A stretch of 64,000 nt of DNA, taken from contig NZ_CAKZLP010000011.1 in the NCBI RefSeq assembly GCF_937127095.1, positions 58,668-122,667 of the forward strand, given 5' to 3'. The position numbers and the translations under genes are program-made. The notes beneath the pieces were generated by a model that was not told the origin of the DNA, made no database searches, and saw only the letters and a program-made list of their open reading frames with translations. Below are positions 10,961-21,649 of this stretch, piece by piece. This DNA is from an uncultured Amphritea sp. GTDB taxonomy: Bacteria; Pseudomonadota; Gammaproteobacteria; Pseudomonadales; Balneatricaceae. The first letter of the stretch is position 1. Each line of letters starts with the position of its first letter.

Positions 10961-11662
10961 ATGTTTGTAACATATTCACTGGAAGATGCGCGAATGCAGT
11001 TGCAGGATGCTGCGAATAAGCGACGTTTACACCAATGGACTAAAGAGCACCCTGATTCCTTTGCGCCTATAGTTTTTCCTTTTGAGTGTGTGCGCTTTCC
11101 GGTCGGTGTGTTTTTTATTCGAGGCGACAGGGCCGGTCCCGGTAAAACCCTTGCTGAGCAGGTCGTAGCCAGCTTTGGTTATTGGAACGATGATTCTGGC
11201 AAGTATTTTGACATGGTCTTCCCTGGATGGGCAAAAGATGGTGAGCTGATCCATTTCGACAGGGATGCTTTTCTCTCTTTCAGGCGCGAGATAGAGGCGA
11301 TGTCTAAGTACAGATACAGTGGCCAAACAGACATTTTACTTCTGAATTACGATTACCCAGTTGGTGGAGAAATAGGGGACTTCTCTTTAGACGAAGCCAT
11401 AGTGCTTCCAGTTGAAGAGATGGTGCGTGATGGCAGGATCAGCAATCTGGATGCTTTGATGCACGAACTGATTTGTGATGCTAAGGATATGTTTCAACAG
11501 GAAAGCAGTAATGTCATCTGGGATATAAGTGATAAAAGAGCTGTTGAAGGAGGCCGTAAAGCCTTACTTAAACTGATAAAACAGAAGTTTCTCAAAGATC
11601 TCGTCAAAGTCTACGATGAGTTGAAACCGTTTGCAGTCTGCGATCTACGCTTACCAAAGTGA
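10961..11662 (+). CDS. hypothetical protein
   Basis: ORF with internal ATG start at 10961 (MFVTYSLEDARMQ...); no family recognised. Confidence 0.6.
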   Translation: MFVTYSLEDARMQLQDAANKRRLHQWTKEHPDSFAPIVFPFECVRFPVGVFFIRGDRAGPGKTLAEQVVASFGYWNDDSGKYFDMVFPGWAKDGELIHFDRDAFLSFRREIEAMSKYRYSGQTDILLLNYDYPVGGEIGDFSLDEAIVLPVEEMVRDGRISNLDALMHELICDAKDMFQQESSNVIWDISDKRAVEGGRKALLKLIKQKFLKDLVKVYDELKPFAVCDLRLPK

Positions 11663-11718
11663 CGCTAATCGCTATGAGTAATACACGAAAGGCGATGGTT
11701 TATAGGGTCGTATGAACC

Positions 11719-11756
11719 TGAAAAAGGCTGATACATCAGGTATCAGCCTTTCTAAA
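11719..11756 (+). terminator. intrinsic terminator
   Basis: AAAAAGGCTGATACATCAGGTATCAGCCTTTCT hairpin. Confidence 0.7.
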
Positions 11757-11810
11757 TAGACCAATGATTATTGTTTCAAATGTCCAATTATCACCACGTC
11801 CATACGCCTT

Positions 11811-11857
11811 TTCTAACCACTAGCAAGCGGCGAAGCCGCATCTAACTACTGCTTTTA
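11811..11857 (-). repeat. BIME/REP-like hairpin repeat, copy 1
   Basis: Reverse complement AAAAGCAGTAGTTAGATGCGGCTTCGCCGCTTGCTAGTGGTTAGAA immediately after the scoB stop codon. Confidence 0.8.
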
Positions 11858-12514
11858 AGCGAAGGTCATCTCTGGCACGTGGTCAGGTACAATCAGCTTG
11901 CCTTCGGTCTTCTCAATAATCTCTTCCACAGATACCCCTGGAGCACGCTCTTTCAGGTGGAAAGCGCCGTCCTTGATTTCCAGGAATGCCAGGTCGGTGA
12001 GGACTTTCTTGATACAACCCGCGCCGGTGAGAGGCAGGGTGCAATTGGTCAGCAGTTTTGATTCGCCATGTTTGGAGGCATGGGTCATGGTGACGATGAT
12101 GTTGTCAGCGCCTGCCACCAGATCCATTGCGCCACCCATCCCTTTAATCAGTTTGCCGGGGATCATCCAGGATGCAATATTGCCATTAACATCGACTTCG
12201 AATGCGCCGAGCACGGTCAGGTCGACATGCCCGCCACGGATCATGGCGAAGGATTCAGCGGAGGAGAATATCGATGCGCCGGTGGCGGCGGTGACGGTCT
12301 GCTTGCCAGCGTTAATCATATCCGCATCAATTTCATCTTCGGTGGGGAAGGGGCCCATACCGAGCAGGCCATTTTCGGATTGCAGCATCACCTCGATGCC
12401 ATCGGGAATATAGTTTGCGACCAGTGTCGGGATACCGATTCCCAGGTTGACGTAAAAACCATCTTCCAGTTCGCGTGCAATACGCTGTGCTATCTGTTCA
12501 CGTGAGAGTGCCAT
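11855..12514 (-). CDS. scoB: 3-oxoacid CoA-transferase subunit B
   Basis: 219 aa; GFYVNLGIGIPTLVANYIP, SENGLLGMGPFP. Confidence 0.92.
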   Translation of the reverse strand: MALSREQIAQRIARELEDGFYVNLGIGIPTLVANYIPDGIEVMLQSENGLLGMGPFPTEDEIDADMINAGKQTVTAATGASIFSSAESFAMIRGGHVDLTVLGAFEVDVNGNIASWMIPGKLIKGMGGAMDLVAGADNIIVTMTHASKHGESKLLTNCTLPLTGAGCIKKVLTDLAFLEIKDGAFHLKERAPGVSVEEIIEKTEGKLIVPDHVPEMTFA

Positions 12515-12589
12515 TGTCTTTCCTCTTCTTTCTGACAGCGGTGTAACGCCAGGGCTATCAGAAATTCAATAAATTACCGGAGTGTCGTA

Positions 12590-13291
12590 TCAGCCCTGGC
12601 GCACGGTGCGCTGCTCAATACGTTTTTCGAAACTGCCCTTAATCACACGATTAACGTAGATGCCTGGGGTGTGAATCTCGGTGGGTTTCAGTTCACCCGG
12701 TTGCACAATCTCTTCTACTTCTACCACGGTGATTTTACCGGCTGTTGCCGCCATTGGGTTGAAGTTCTGTGCCGTATCACGGTAGACAACATTACCGTAG
12801 GTATCTGCTTTCCAGCCTTTTACGATGGCAAAGTCGCCGGTGATGGACTCTTCCATAATGTATTTACGGCCGTTGAATTCGCGTACCTCTTTACCGTCAC
12901 CCACTGGGGTACCGTAACCGGTAGCCGTATAAAAAGCTGGAATACCCGCGCCGCCTGCGCGCATCTTCTCCGCCAGGGTTCCCTGAGGGGTTAGTTCAAC
13001 TTCAAGTTCGCCCGCCAGCAGCTGTTTTTCAAACAGAGCGTTTTCACCCACATAGGAGGAGATCATCTTTTTGATCTGGCGATCGACCAGCAGAATGCCA
13101 AGACCGAAGTCATCAACACCGCAGTTATTCGAAACAAAGGTCAGCTCTTTGGTGCCCATTTTTTTAATCTGAGCGATCAGATTCTCCGGGATACCACAGA
13201 GGCCAAAGCCGCCCGCGATGACGGTCATGCCATCTTCCAGGCCTGCCATCGCTTCTTCGTAGCTGTTTACAACTTTATTGAAACCCGACAT
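12590..13291 (-). CDS. scoA: 3-oxoacid CoA-transferase subunit A
   Basis: 233 aa; [43 protein letters not shown]. Confidence 0.92.
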   Translation of the reverse strand: MSGFNKVVNSYEEAMAGLEDGMTVIAGGFGLCGIPENLIAQIKKMGTKELTFVSNNCGVDDFGLGILLVDRQIKKMISSYVGENALFEKQLLAGELEVELTPQGTLAEKMRAGGAGIPAFYTATGYGTPVGDGKEVREFNGRKYIMEESITGDFAIVKGWKADTYGNVVYRDTAQNFNPMAATAGKITVVEVEEIVQPGELKPTEIHTPGIYVNRVIKGSFEKRIEQRTVRQG

Positions 13292-13533
13292 GTGTGCAAC
13301 TCCGCATTTTCGGTTCTTGTTATTAAGTTCTACTTAATGAGGTAGATACCCGGCTGGGACCGTTCCGTTCCCGGAACACCGGATATCTGTTTAGCGAATG
13401 GGTTAAGTCTCATATAGGTGGTATTATTTAGCAAATTTAATGATTTTAATTATTTATAAATTTTGTTTATAAATTTAACACATGTTAAGTGTGGCGAGAT
13501 GCGTTTGAATAAAATTGGTCGGATGGCAGAAAA

Positions 13534-14448
13534 ATGACGAATATTACCCTGAAGCAGTTAAGAGCTTTTGTTGCGGTTGCCCGTACTCAGAGTTTTACTG
13601 AAGCCTGCGTTCAGGTGCACCTGTCTCAACCCGCCCTGAGTATTGCGATTAAAAATCTGGAAGAGGAAGTGGGTGGCGCGCTGTTTAGTCGCACCACCCG
13701 CGCAATTGCATTGACGCCGGAGGGGGAGGAGTTTTATCCCGTGGCGCAGAAGATCCTGCATGATTGTGAATCTGCACTGGATGATCTCAACCAACGCTTT
13801 GCCCTTAATCGGGGACGGGTGGTACTGGCGGCGATGCCATCGTTTGCCAGCAGCTTGTTGCCGGGCATTATCAGCCAGTACCGCGCCCTCTATCCCAATG
13901 TCAGCATTACGGTGAATGATGTTATTGCGGAGGATGTGGTCGATATGGTGCGTAATGGTCAGGTTGAAGTGGGCATTACCTTTGACCCGGGCCGCTCTGA
14001 AGATCTAACCTTTACTCCGCTGTTTGATGACCGGTTTGTGGCGGTGGTTCATGCGGATCATCCACTGGCGGAAAGCGGCAGCATCCCCTGGCAGGCGCTG
14101 CTTAAAAATGACTTTATTACCTTGCAACGGCCCTCCAGTATTCGTCTGCTGATCGAAGCTAAACTGCGTCAGTTGGGGATGCAGGTGTCACCTGAATTTG
14201 AAACCCATCAACTGGCAACTATCGGCAGAATGGTGGCAACCGGTCTGGGGGTGAGTGCGGTGCCTTCTCTGTGTATTCAGCAGATGCGGGAACTCGGGGC
14301 GGTCTGCCGGGAACTGGATACCCCGGTGATGCAAAGGCCTGTCGGTGTGGTGATGCGCAAACGCTACCCACTGTCGACGGCAGCACGCAGTCTGGTTGAC
14401 ATTATTCTCGGTTCTGCCACGGATCTAAGCGAGAGGATAAAGCTATAA
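13534..14448 (+). CDS. LysR-family transcriptional regulator
   Basis: 304 aa; LKQLRAFVAVARTQSFTEACVQVHLSQPALSIAIKNLE HTH; divergent from scoAB. Confidence 0.92.
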   Translation: MTNITLKQLRAFVAVARTQSFTEACVQVHLSQPALSIAIKNLEEEVGGALFSRTTRAIALTPEGEEFYPVAQKILHDCESALDDLNQRFALNRGRVVLAAMPSFASSLLPGIISQYRALYPNVSITVNDVIAEDVVDMVRNGQVEVGITFDPGRSEDLTFTPLFDDRFVAVVHADHPLAESGSIPWQALLKNDFITLQRPSSIRLLIEAKLRQLGMQVSPEFETHQLATIGRMVATGLGVSAVPSLCIQQMRELGAVCRELDTPVMQRPVGVVMRKRYPLSTAARSLVDIILGSATDLSERIKL

Positions 14449-14508
14449 CGCGGGCAACAAAAAGGGAGCCTCAGGCTCCCTTATCATTCATCACAAGTCA
14501 GTCAATAG

Positions 14509-15054
14509 TTAGCGTAAAAACCGAGTACTGAACTCTTTAAATTCCGGGGTCCCGGACTGCTGAATCCATTCGAAACCCACCATCTCTTTGGTGACGATAT
14601 GGATACCGCAGTGGCGCATCCGCTCCAGCGCGGCCTGTTTGTCTGCTGGGTTACGTGAAGAGACTGCGTCGGCCACCACATAGACCTCCCGGGCCTGCTG
14701 TTTAATCTGAATTGCGGTTTGCATTACGCATACATGGGCTTCCATGCCGACAATCACCACCTGATTAGGACGAATGCTGTTGATCTTGGCATTACAGGCG
14801 TCATCAGCCATACATGAGAAGTGCAGCTTTTCCATAAAGCCATCTTCGGGGAGTACATCCAGTAACTCGGGCACTGTGCGTCCTAGTCCTTTCGGGTATT
14901 GTTCCGAGGTAAGCACAGGCACACCGGCCAGCTTTGCCACCTCAGCCAGCCAGCGGACATTGGTGACAAGGGCTTCACTTTCATGCACTGCTGGAACCAG
15001 TTTTTCCTGGATGTCGACAACTAGAAGGCAGGATGAGTTTGGGTAGATCAACAT
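14509..15054 (-). CDS. isochorismatase-family hydrolase
   Basis: SSCLLVVDIQEKLVPAV, VIVGMEAHVCVMQTA catalytic Cys context. Confidence 0.9.
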   Translation of the reverse strand: MLIYPNSSCLLVVDIQEKLVPAVHESEALVTNVRWLAEVAKLAGVPVLTSEQYPKGLGRTVPELLDVLPEDGFMEKLHFSCMADDACNAKINSIRPNQVVIVGMEAHVCVMQTAIQIKQQAREVYVVADAVSSRNPADKQAALERMRHCGIHIVTKEMVGFEWIQQSGTPEFKEFSTRFLR

Positions 15055-15098
15055 AAAATTCTCCAGCAAAATCGTACTTATTATTTGGGTGCTTTTTA

Positions 15099-15130
15099 AT
15101 CTGAGCTTTTCAATCAGAGCTTATCAATAT
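15099..15130. repeat. 14-bp imperfect tandem repeat
   Basis: CTGAGCTTTTCAAT / CAGAGCTTATCAAT / ATGAGCT... Confidence 0.6.
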
Positions 15131-15301
15131 GAGCTGAGACATTGTGATGCTGATAGCATCATGGCAGACGAGAATGTCAGGTCTGCCAAAAATAAAGTGA
15201 ATAAGGATATACCCTTATTAAAATTTTGGCTACGGTCGTGGGTATTGAAATTTAAGCCCTGAATATAAGCCAAGGATTTAAGCCCTCAATTTTTTTTCAA
15301 T

Positions 15302-16510
15302 TCAGGCCTGAGGTTGTGTTCTGACGACTGGTGTGGGCTTTACGAGAAAAATGAAAGACACCATAGCCAGCATCGCCATCGCTGCGATAGTGACCGCCAT
15401 CGTGGTGGGTGTGCCGCTGTGATAGTGGCCAACCAGCATACCCACCGTTGCAGCACAGATCGATTGTAAAAAACCAAGCAGTGAAGAGCCGGTGCCGGCA
15501 ATCTTGGCGAAAGGTGCGAGTGCGCCCGCCATTGCCTGAGGCATTACCATGCCAACCCCAATCATATAAACGATCTGCGTTATTGTGGTTATCCAGAGGT
15601 AGTGAATATTTAATAGTGCGGGTATCAGCATCGCTATACCTGCGATGACCGAGATAGTTGTTCCCCGTTTCAGGACTCCGTTTATACCCACCTTAGAGCC
15701 AATTCGCTGAGCGATAATAGTACCGGTTAAAAATCCGAACGAGGCGACCGCATAGAAAATGCCACTGTGTTCGGCGGCTACGCCGAAGTAATCAACCAAC
15801 ACAAAGGGTGCGCCTGAGAGGAATGCAAATAGCCCTGAAAAGATGAAACTGCAACACAGGGAGTAGCCCAAATACTGACGATGCCTTAGTAGCGTGCCAA
15901 AGTTGTTGAGTATGGTTAACGGTTTAAGTGAACTGCGGTTTTCCGCTGTCAGTGATTCAGGTACTTTAAAGGCAATCAGAAGAGTGACTATGATGGCGTA
16001 GACGCTGAGGAAAATAAACGTTGAACTCCAGCTAAACAAGGCGACCATGTAACCACCGATAACCGGCGCAACCGCAGGCGCAAGTGCCATGATACTGCCC
16101 ATCATTGAGAGCACCTTTGCTGCGTTTACCGGGCCATGGATATCCCGCACCATCGTCCTCCCCAATACCGGGCCACCGCAGGCGCCCAGTGCCTGGAGAA
16201 ACCGGAACAGAATCAGTTCCTCTATGGAGGTTGAAACGGCACAGCCAACCGAGGAGACAAAGAACAGTATCAGACCACCGATCATCACCGGCTTTCGTCC
16301 ATAGCGATCAGCCAGCGGGCCATAGACTAGTTGTGCAAAGGCAAAACCAAAGAGAAATACTGACAGCGTTACCTGCACCCGGTCCACCGATGTAGCAAAA
16401 ACCCGGGTGAGATCGGGCAGGCTTGGCAGATACATATCCGTTGATAACGGGCCAAGTGCAACGACTGACGCAAGGGTGATAATGACCGCTGTAGACTGGG
16501 GTTTAAGCAT
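15302..16510 (-). CDS. Bcr/CflA-family MFS drug efflux transporter
   Basis: 402 aa; LGPLSTDMYLPSLPDL, QLVYGPLADRYGRKPVMI, LGACGGPVLGRTMVRD. Confidence 0.92.
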   Translation of the reverse strand: MLKPQSTAVIITLASVVALGPLSTDMYLPSLPDLTRVFATSVDRVQVTLSVFLFGFAFAQLVYGPLADRYGRKPVMIGGLILFFVSSVGCAVSTSIEELILFRFLQALGACGGPVLGRTMVRDIHGPVNAAKVLSMMGSIMALAPAVAPVIGGYMVALFSWSSTFIFLSVYAIIVTLLIAFKVPESLTAENRSSLKPLTILNNFGTLLRHRQYLGYSLCCSFIFSGLFAFLSGAPFVLVDYFGVAAEHSGIFYAVASFGFLTGTIIAQRIGSKVGINGVLKRGTTISVIAGIAMLIPALLNIHYLWITTITQIVYMIGVGMVMPQAMAGALAPFAKIAGTGSSLLGFLQSICAATVGMLVGHYHSGTPTTMAVTIAAMAMLAMVSFIFLVKPTPVVRTQPQA

Positions 16511-16714
16511 TGGAAGTATAATCGCTACTGTTTCAGAGAATGGGGGATTGTGGGCAGTGACGATATATATTCTGCCACTATTAATTTATTTAACAAGTTA
16601 ACTATATTGCCCGGAAATAAATATTGGGGTATTCCTGTATATTGAAATCCGCTAAAGTAGCGTCTGAATGCTTTACTGTCGGTAAAGCTGTTATCAGAAA
16701 TATGGAAAACAGCT

Positions 16715-17320
16715 ATGAAAGTCTACTCAATTGATGGTATTACCCCGGTTGTTCATCCAACGGCTTATGTTCATCCCACCGCTGTATTGATCGGTGACGT
16801 AATTGTCGGCCCCGGCTGTTATGTAGGACCGGCCGCCTGTTTGCGCGGGGATTTCGGTCGCCTGGAGCTTAAAAAAGGTGCCAACTTGCAGGACACCTGC
16901 GTCATGCATGGTTTTCCCGGCACCGATACGGTAGTGGAAGAGGACGGTCATATTGGTCATGGGGCGGTGCTTCATGGCTGTGTTATTGGCAAGAATGCCC
17001 TGGTGGGAATGAACTCGGTGATTATGGATGGGGCCATTATTGGTGAGTCATCTATTGTCGCGGCGATGTCATTTGTTAAGGCAAAGATGGAGGTTGCACC
17101 ACGCACTCTGGTCGCCGGTTCACCGGCCCGCGTTATCAAAGAGCTGACCGATAAAGAGATCGACTGGAAATCCGCCGGTACCCGTCAGTATCAGGATCTG
17201 GCGATTCGCAGCATGAACACCATGCAGGAAGTTGAGGCGTTAACGGAGGTTGAAGCCGACCGTCCGAGGCTGCAAGTCGGTATTGAAGGGGTAGTGCCTA
17301 AATATAAAGCGGAAAGCTGA
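16715..17320 (+). CDS. PaaY-like gamma-carbonic-anhydrase-fold hexapeptide-repeat protein
   Basis: 201 aa; left-handed beta-helix repeats ([29 protein letters not shown]...), C-terminal helix. Confidence 0.85.
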   Translation: MKVYSIDGITPVVHPTAYVHPTAVLIGDVIVGPGCYVGPAACLRGDFGRLELKKGANLQDTCVMHGFPGTDTVVEEDGHIGHGAVLHGCVIGKNALVGMNSVIMDGAIIGESSIVAAMSFVKAKMEVAPRTLVAGSPARVIKELTDKEIDWKSAGTRQYQDLAIRSMNTMQEVEALTEVEADRPRLQVGIEGVVPKYKAES

Positions 17321-17393
17321 TGGACGGCAACTGTTGAAAACGTAAGTCATCACGGTTTGATCAGGCATCGGTTAGCGATGCCTGATTGGATTC

Positions 17394-17443
17394 GCTCACA
17401 GAACTCTCTCTCAGAGCTCTCTCACAGAGCGCTCTCACAGAGC
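17394..17443. repeat. 13-bp imperfect tandem repeat
   Basis: GCTCACAGAACT/CTCTCTCAGAGCT/CTCTCACAGAGCG/CTCTCACAGAGCT. Confidence 0.75.
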
Positions 17444-17846
17444 TCCCCATTACCACTGGCCTTCCGGCTGTTTGTTCTCATAAAACTCCTTGACCTGATC
17501 CCGAAGTCATTAGATCATGCGTCCAACATTCCAAATATAACAACCAGTTAGAGTGATTTTGCACCTAATAAACGGTTGTGTAGGTGGCATTGCATTATGG
17601 AATCACCTGGAAAAGGATTTTTGTTTCTATAGATATTTCGTCGTTATTAACAGGGTAACCATTGAGTTGCTTTGCATTAGTGTCGCTACCTTTAGCCTGT
17701 TTACATCGCTATGCGACACAGAAGTGAAGCTGCATTTTAATATCAATAACCGTGATAGCTGTTGTCCATTCCGGACAGACAGTTCGTTTTGCTTGCGAGT
17801 CAACCATCGTAGCGACAGGGGACGCCCTGACTGACAGGAGATAAAC

Positions 17847-19760
17847 GTGGCTTTTGATTATGGATCGATTGATTTAGGGCTTAAAAATCCGTTTAAAAAG
17901 GAAGGGGCAGTGACTACTGTGCGTGGCTTAATTGTCACTGCTCTGGGGGTCTACCTGCTGATAGAAGCAGCATCTACGGTAAAAGCCGATGCCGCTGTTG
18001 GCTGGATCATCGTCCTGTTTGGGTTATTACTGCTGGGCGGCGGAATTGCAACCGCATCCGCGGGTATTATTGCATTGCTGCGCTACTTTGTCGGGCGTAA
18101 CCATCCAACTTCACTGGCGCACAATTACAGCCGTTCAGAGGCCAGTACCGCCAGGGAAGAAGCGGCTTATCTCGCGTATAGTAAACAAGATCTGACGGAG
18201 ATGCTGGTTGGCCGCAAAAACGCTACATTCATTGAACCTCAGGGAATTCTTGGTCGGTTAGCGCACAGTATTTTCCCCCGGTTGACCTATATGCCTTATC
18301 CGGTCAGAAATCTGGCTCAACGATTATTTGGTGCCTGGATTAAAACGCTGGTGGCATTGATCGCCTATGCCTTCGCCGCGTTCGTTTCGTTAGCGGGATT
18401 TGCGGGTGAAGTCGGGGCGTATGCTTTTCCGGTCTATTCCGTTGTTCTGACGCTCTACCTTATATTGACCTGGCGGGCCGCCGGCAAGTCGATTAATCGG
18501 ATGGCTGACCGGTCCATCTCCAGCATGGGAAGTGCCGAGCTGGTTAAAATAATCAGTGGTGCAATCCTGCTGCCCGTCGTGGTGGGCTTAGGCTTAGGTT
18601 CAGCGTTGAATTCATCTGAGATGTCAGTGGCTCAGCTCAATCAGTATCTGGCATTCCTGCCGGTGCCACATACGCTGATCTACCTGCTGAGTATTCTGCT
18701 GGGAGCGGCGATAGTGACGGTGATTGCCACGATCATGCTGCGTCAGCGGATGAGCTATGCCGATCCTAAGGTTGAAGTGTCTGAGTTGCGGGAAAACTGG
18801 CAGGAGTCGGTTCACCCGAATGAGATTTTCATTAATCTTGATAATCTGGTGATGGCCAACCGCCGCTATAAAGAGGTTCCTAACCGGGTATATCAGGAGT
18901 TAGAGCCGACTCTGGATGAACAGGTTGAGGGTAAGGGTAAATTCTTTGGTGAGATGATTCAGGAGATTCAGCCTCGTTTTAAAGCGATGAAGCTTGGTAA
19001 TGCTTTTAATCTGGCACGATTAATCAGCCTTATCACCGGACATACGTTGTTTGTCGTTGCCGCTATACTGACGGTTTTACTGGCCTTCACTATTGGTGAT
19101 GCTTATGCCTATTTTCAGGGGACTGGATTTAACAAGCTTTCCCGCAATATGCCTCAGGCAGATGTAGCGATGATCTCGGAGTTTGCCGGAACGATCTTCC
19201 ATCTGTTTATCGCAGGAATGCTGATTCGTGCTTTTGCCCGCATTCTGGCGAATTCAGCGCATCTTTTCTTCGCGGAGATGCTGTTTGAAAGTAATTTGAT
19301 ATACCTGAAAATTGAAGGCACTTTCACTGAGTCTAAAATCTCCACAGGTACCGGTATCCATGATTCTACCCGTTCAGAAAATGTGCTGGTGCGATCCAGT
19401 ATCACTCCCTGGGTGATTGTTTGTCGTATGGTATCCAGCACCTTTGCTGGCACCGGTATGCGCAACCTTGAACACCCCCGTTACATTTTAGAGATGCATA
19501 AAAATGATGCGGAACTGAAGAGTATCAAAGATGATGTCATTGGTTTTCTCAAAGATCGGGAATCGATTGCATCTATTACCAGCGAAAGAGATCTGCGTAA
19601 TGCCTCGCAGATTCATGGGATCAATCAGCAGTCCAGAGCGATTCCTATGCAGAACGCGCTGATGCAGAAGGATGAAGAAGCAGCAGGGTATCTGAGGCAG
19701 GAGGCCGGAGAGATAAACTCCGTTACATCAGAGCATAAGGCGCCTCTGGAAGGGGCTTAA
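17847..19760 (+). CDS. large multi-pass membrane protein, unknown function
   Basis: 637 aa ORF with AGGAG RBS upstream and several hydrophobic segments; no family recognised. Confidence 0.8.
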   Translation: MAFDYGSIDLGLKNPFKKEGAVTTVRGLIVTALGVYLLIEAASTVKADAAVGWIIVLFGLLLLGGGIATASAGIIALLRYFVGRNHPTSLAHNYSRSEASTAREEAAYLAYSKQDLTEMLVGRKNATFIEPQGILGRLAHSIFPRLTYMPYPVRNLAQRLFGAWIKTLVALIAYAFAAFVSLAGFAGEVGAYAFPVYSVVLTLYLILTWRAAGKSINRMADRSISSMGSAELVKIISGAILLPVVVGLGLGSALNSSEMSVAQLNQYLAFLPVPHTLIYLLSILLGAAIVTVIATIMLRQRMSYADPKVEVSELRENWQESVHPNEIFINLDNLVMANRRYKEVPNRVYQELEPTLDEQVEGKGKFFGEMIQEIQPRFKAMKLGNAFNLARLISLITGHTLFVVAAILTVLLAFTIGDAYAYFQGTGFNKLSRNMPQADVAMISEFAGTIFHLFIAGMLIRAFARILANSAHLFFAEMLFESNLIYLKIEGTFTESKISTGTGIHDSTRSENVLVRSSITPWVIVCRMVSSTFAGTGMRNLEHPRYILEMHKNDAELKSIKDDVIGFLKDRESIASITSERDLRNASQIHGINQQSRAIPMQNALMQKDEEAAGYLRQEAGEINSVTSEHKAPLEGA

Positions 19761-19918
19761 GCGGTTCAGCGATGCGGAATCTGGTCGAATATCATTTTGC
19801 TGATACCCGTTAGTAAGCTGATATCTTTTGGCTATGTCGCGATGATTGCCGGAATTCAGGGCGCACTTAACTGAAGCAGTTTTACGCCTATCATAAAACT
19901 GCTTTCAAAGAGACGCGC

Positions 19919-20554
19919 TCAGTATGCCAGGCCGATCCGCTGTTGCGGGTGGGCGCCAGATTCCACTTCATCCAGCAGTCCTGAGGCGTAATCCTGGACA
20001 CTGATCTTACTGTTACCTTCAGCATCCGCCAGTAGCTGATCACCCCCGACACGATAGTGACCGCTCTTTTCACCCGGAAAAATCTCTGCAGCGGGGCTGA
20101 CGTAATGCCAGTTGACAGATGTATTGCTGTTTTTGAAAACGGCTAACGCTTCACCCTGCGCGATAGCTTCAGCTTTGTACTCTTCCGGAAAGCCCGGTGC
20201 TGATAGCAGCGCCACACCCGGTGCTACTTCTAATGATCCTGCACCACCCACCCAGATTAACTGATTAATATCTGTGTCAGCCAGTTCTGTCAGCATTTTC
20301 TGCGCGGTAGCGGCGACGATTTCATGATTATCGAGAGCGCGCCCGCCAATGGCAACGATCAGGGCATCCGCTCCGGCGATTGCATCTTTCAGCGAGTTGT
20401 CACCCTGGATGTCGTAGCTGCGCTTTGAAGTGATCGCTTCAGGCAGCTTATTAATATCCCGCGCCAGGCCGATAATCTCATGTCCGCGTGACAGCGCTTC
20501 AGCCGTAATTGTTGAACCGATCCAGCCAGTGGCACCTAAAATCGCAAGTTTCAT
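19919..20554 (-). CDS. NAD(P)H-binding SDR-like protein
   Basis: 211 aa; MKLAILGATGWIGSTITAEALSRGHEI Rossmann motif. Confidence 0.88.
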   Translation of the reverse strand: MKLAILGATGWIGSTITAEALSRGHEIIGLARDINKLPEAITSKRSYDIQGDNSLKDAIAGADALIVAIGGRALDNHEIVAATAQKMLTELADTDINQLIWVGGAGSLEVAPGVALLSAPGFPEEYKAEAIAQGEALAVFKNSNTSVNWHYVSPAAEIFPGEKSGHYRVGGDQLLADAEGNSKISVQDYASGLLDEVESGAHPQQRIGLAY

Positions 20555-20671
20555 ATTAATTCTCCTCAGGTTTAAAGCTGTTTATTAACGAATATGACTA
20601 GTCTATTGATTACGTTTACGTTGATAAATAAGTTATATTGAATATGTTTGTATCATTATGAGAACTAATCT

Positions 20672-21544
20672 ATGAGTAAACTCGAGGCGATGCGCAGTTT
20701 CGTCGAGGTCGCATCGGTGGGTAGTTTTACCCGGGCTGCTGAACGGCTGGATGTTCCCCGTATCCGGGTGACAAGGGACGTGCAGGAACTTGAAGACTGG
20801 TTACAGATTCGGCTGTTACACAGAACGACCCGCAGAGTGAGCCTGACAACGGCAGGTGAAGATGCGCTAAAAATATGTGAGCGTATTTTGAATGACGCGG
20901 CTGAGCTGGAGAGCAACGCTCATCTGCATTCCCGTGAGCTGGTGGGTGATATCCGTATTGCTGCGCCGATCGGCCTGGGGCAAACACAGTTATTACCCAT
21001 AATTGCGGACTTCAGTCAGATCCACCCTAAAGTGAGTTTTCAACTGTTGCTGTCGGATAAAAATGCACAACTGGTGGAGGAACGAGTCGACATTGCGCTG
21101 CGATATACCCGTCTGCCGGATGAAAATCTGATCGCCCGAAGGTTGCTGAATGTGGGTATGGTTGTCTGTGCCTCACCTGGCTATTTAGAGTTAAACGGTG
21201 TGCCACAGCAGTTACGTGATCTCACTCAACACCGCTGTCTGGTGCATATTAATCAGCATGTCTGGGCATTTCCCAATGGCGAAGACGTTGACGTTTCCGG
21301 GCCCCTCAGGGTTAATGATGCCGTGACTCTGGTGGAAGCCGCGAAAGCGGGGATGGGCATTGCCCGTCTGCCGAAAGATTTAGCGGCAGACTATCTTAAG
21401 TCCGGGGAGTTAATCGCACTACCTGAGTGTTTTGATTTAGCCCAACAGGCCGTTTGGGCGGTCTATCTGTCACGCAGTTATCAGCAGCCGGTTGTGCGTG
21501 CTTTTATCGATTATGCAGCAGCTAAATGGCAAGAAACCCCTTGA
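20672..21544 (+). CDS. LysR-family transcriptional regulator
   Basis: 290 aa; LEAMRSFVEVASVGSFTRAAERLDVPRIRVTRDVQELE HTH; divergent from the SDR-like gene. Confidence 0.92.
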   Translation: MSKLEAMRSFVEVASVGSFTRAAERLDVPRIRVTRDVQELEDWLQIRLLHRTTRRVSLTTAGEDALKICERILNDAAELESNAHLHSRELVGDIRIAAPIGLGQTQLLPIIADFSQIHPKVSFQLLLSDKNAQLVEERVDIALRYTRLPDENLIARRLLNVGMVVCASPGYLELNGVPQQLRDLTQHRCLVHINQHVWAFPNGEDVDVSGPLRVNDAVTLVEAAKAGMGIARLPKDLAADYLKSGELIALPECFDLAQQAVWAVYLSRSYQQPVVRAFIDYAAAKWQETP

Positions 21545-21649
21545 CCTTAAGGGGTTATCAAAAGATTATTGTTGGGCTTTAATCATCCCTGGTTATATTA
21601 AATGAGTCATTTAACCAATGATTCATTCTTATTGGTAAAAGGAATTGCC

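Noticed and set aside
13420-13500. AT-rich repeats between scoA and the divergent LysR gene as a LysR operator
   Set aside because: T-N11-A matches are too common in AT-rich DNA to support a site without comparison.
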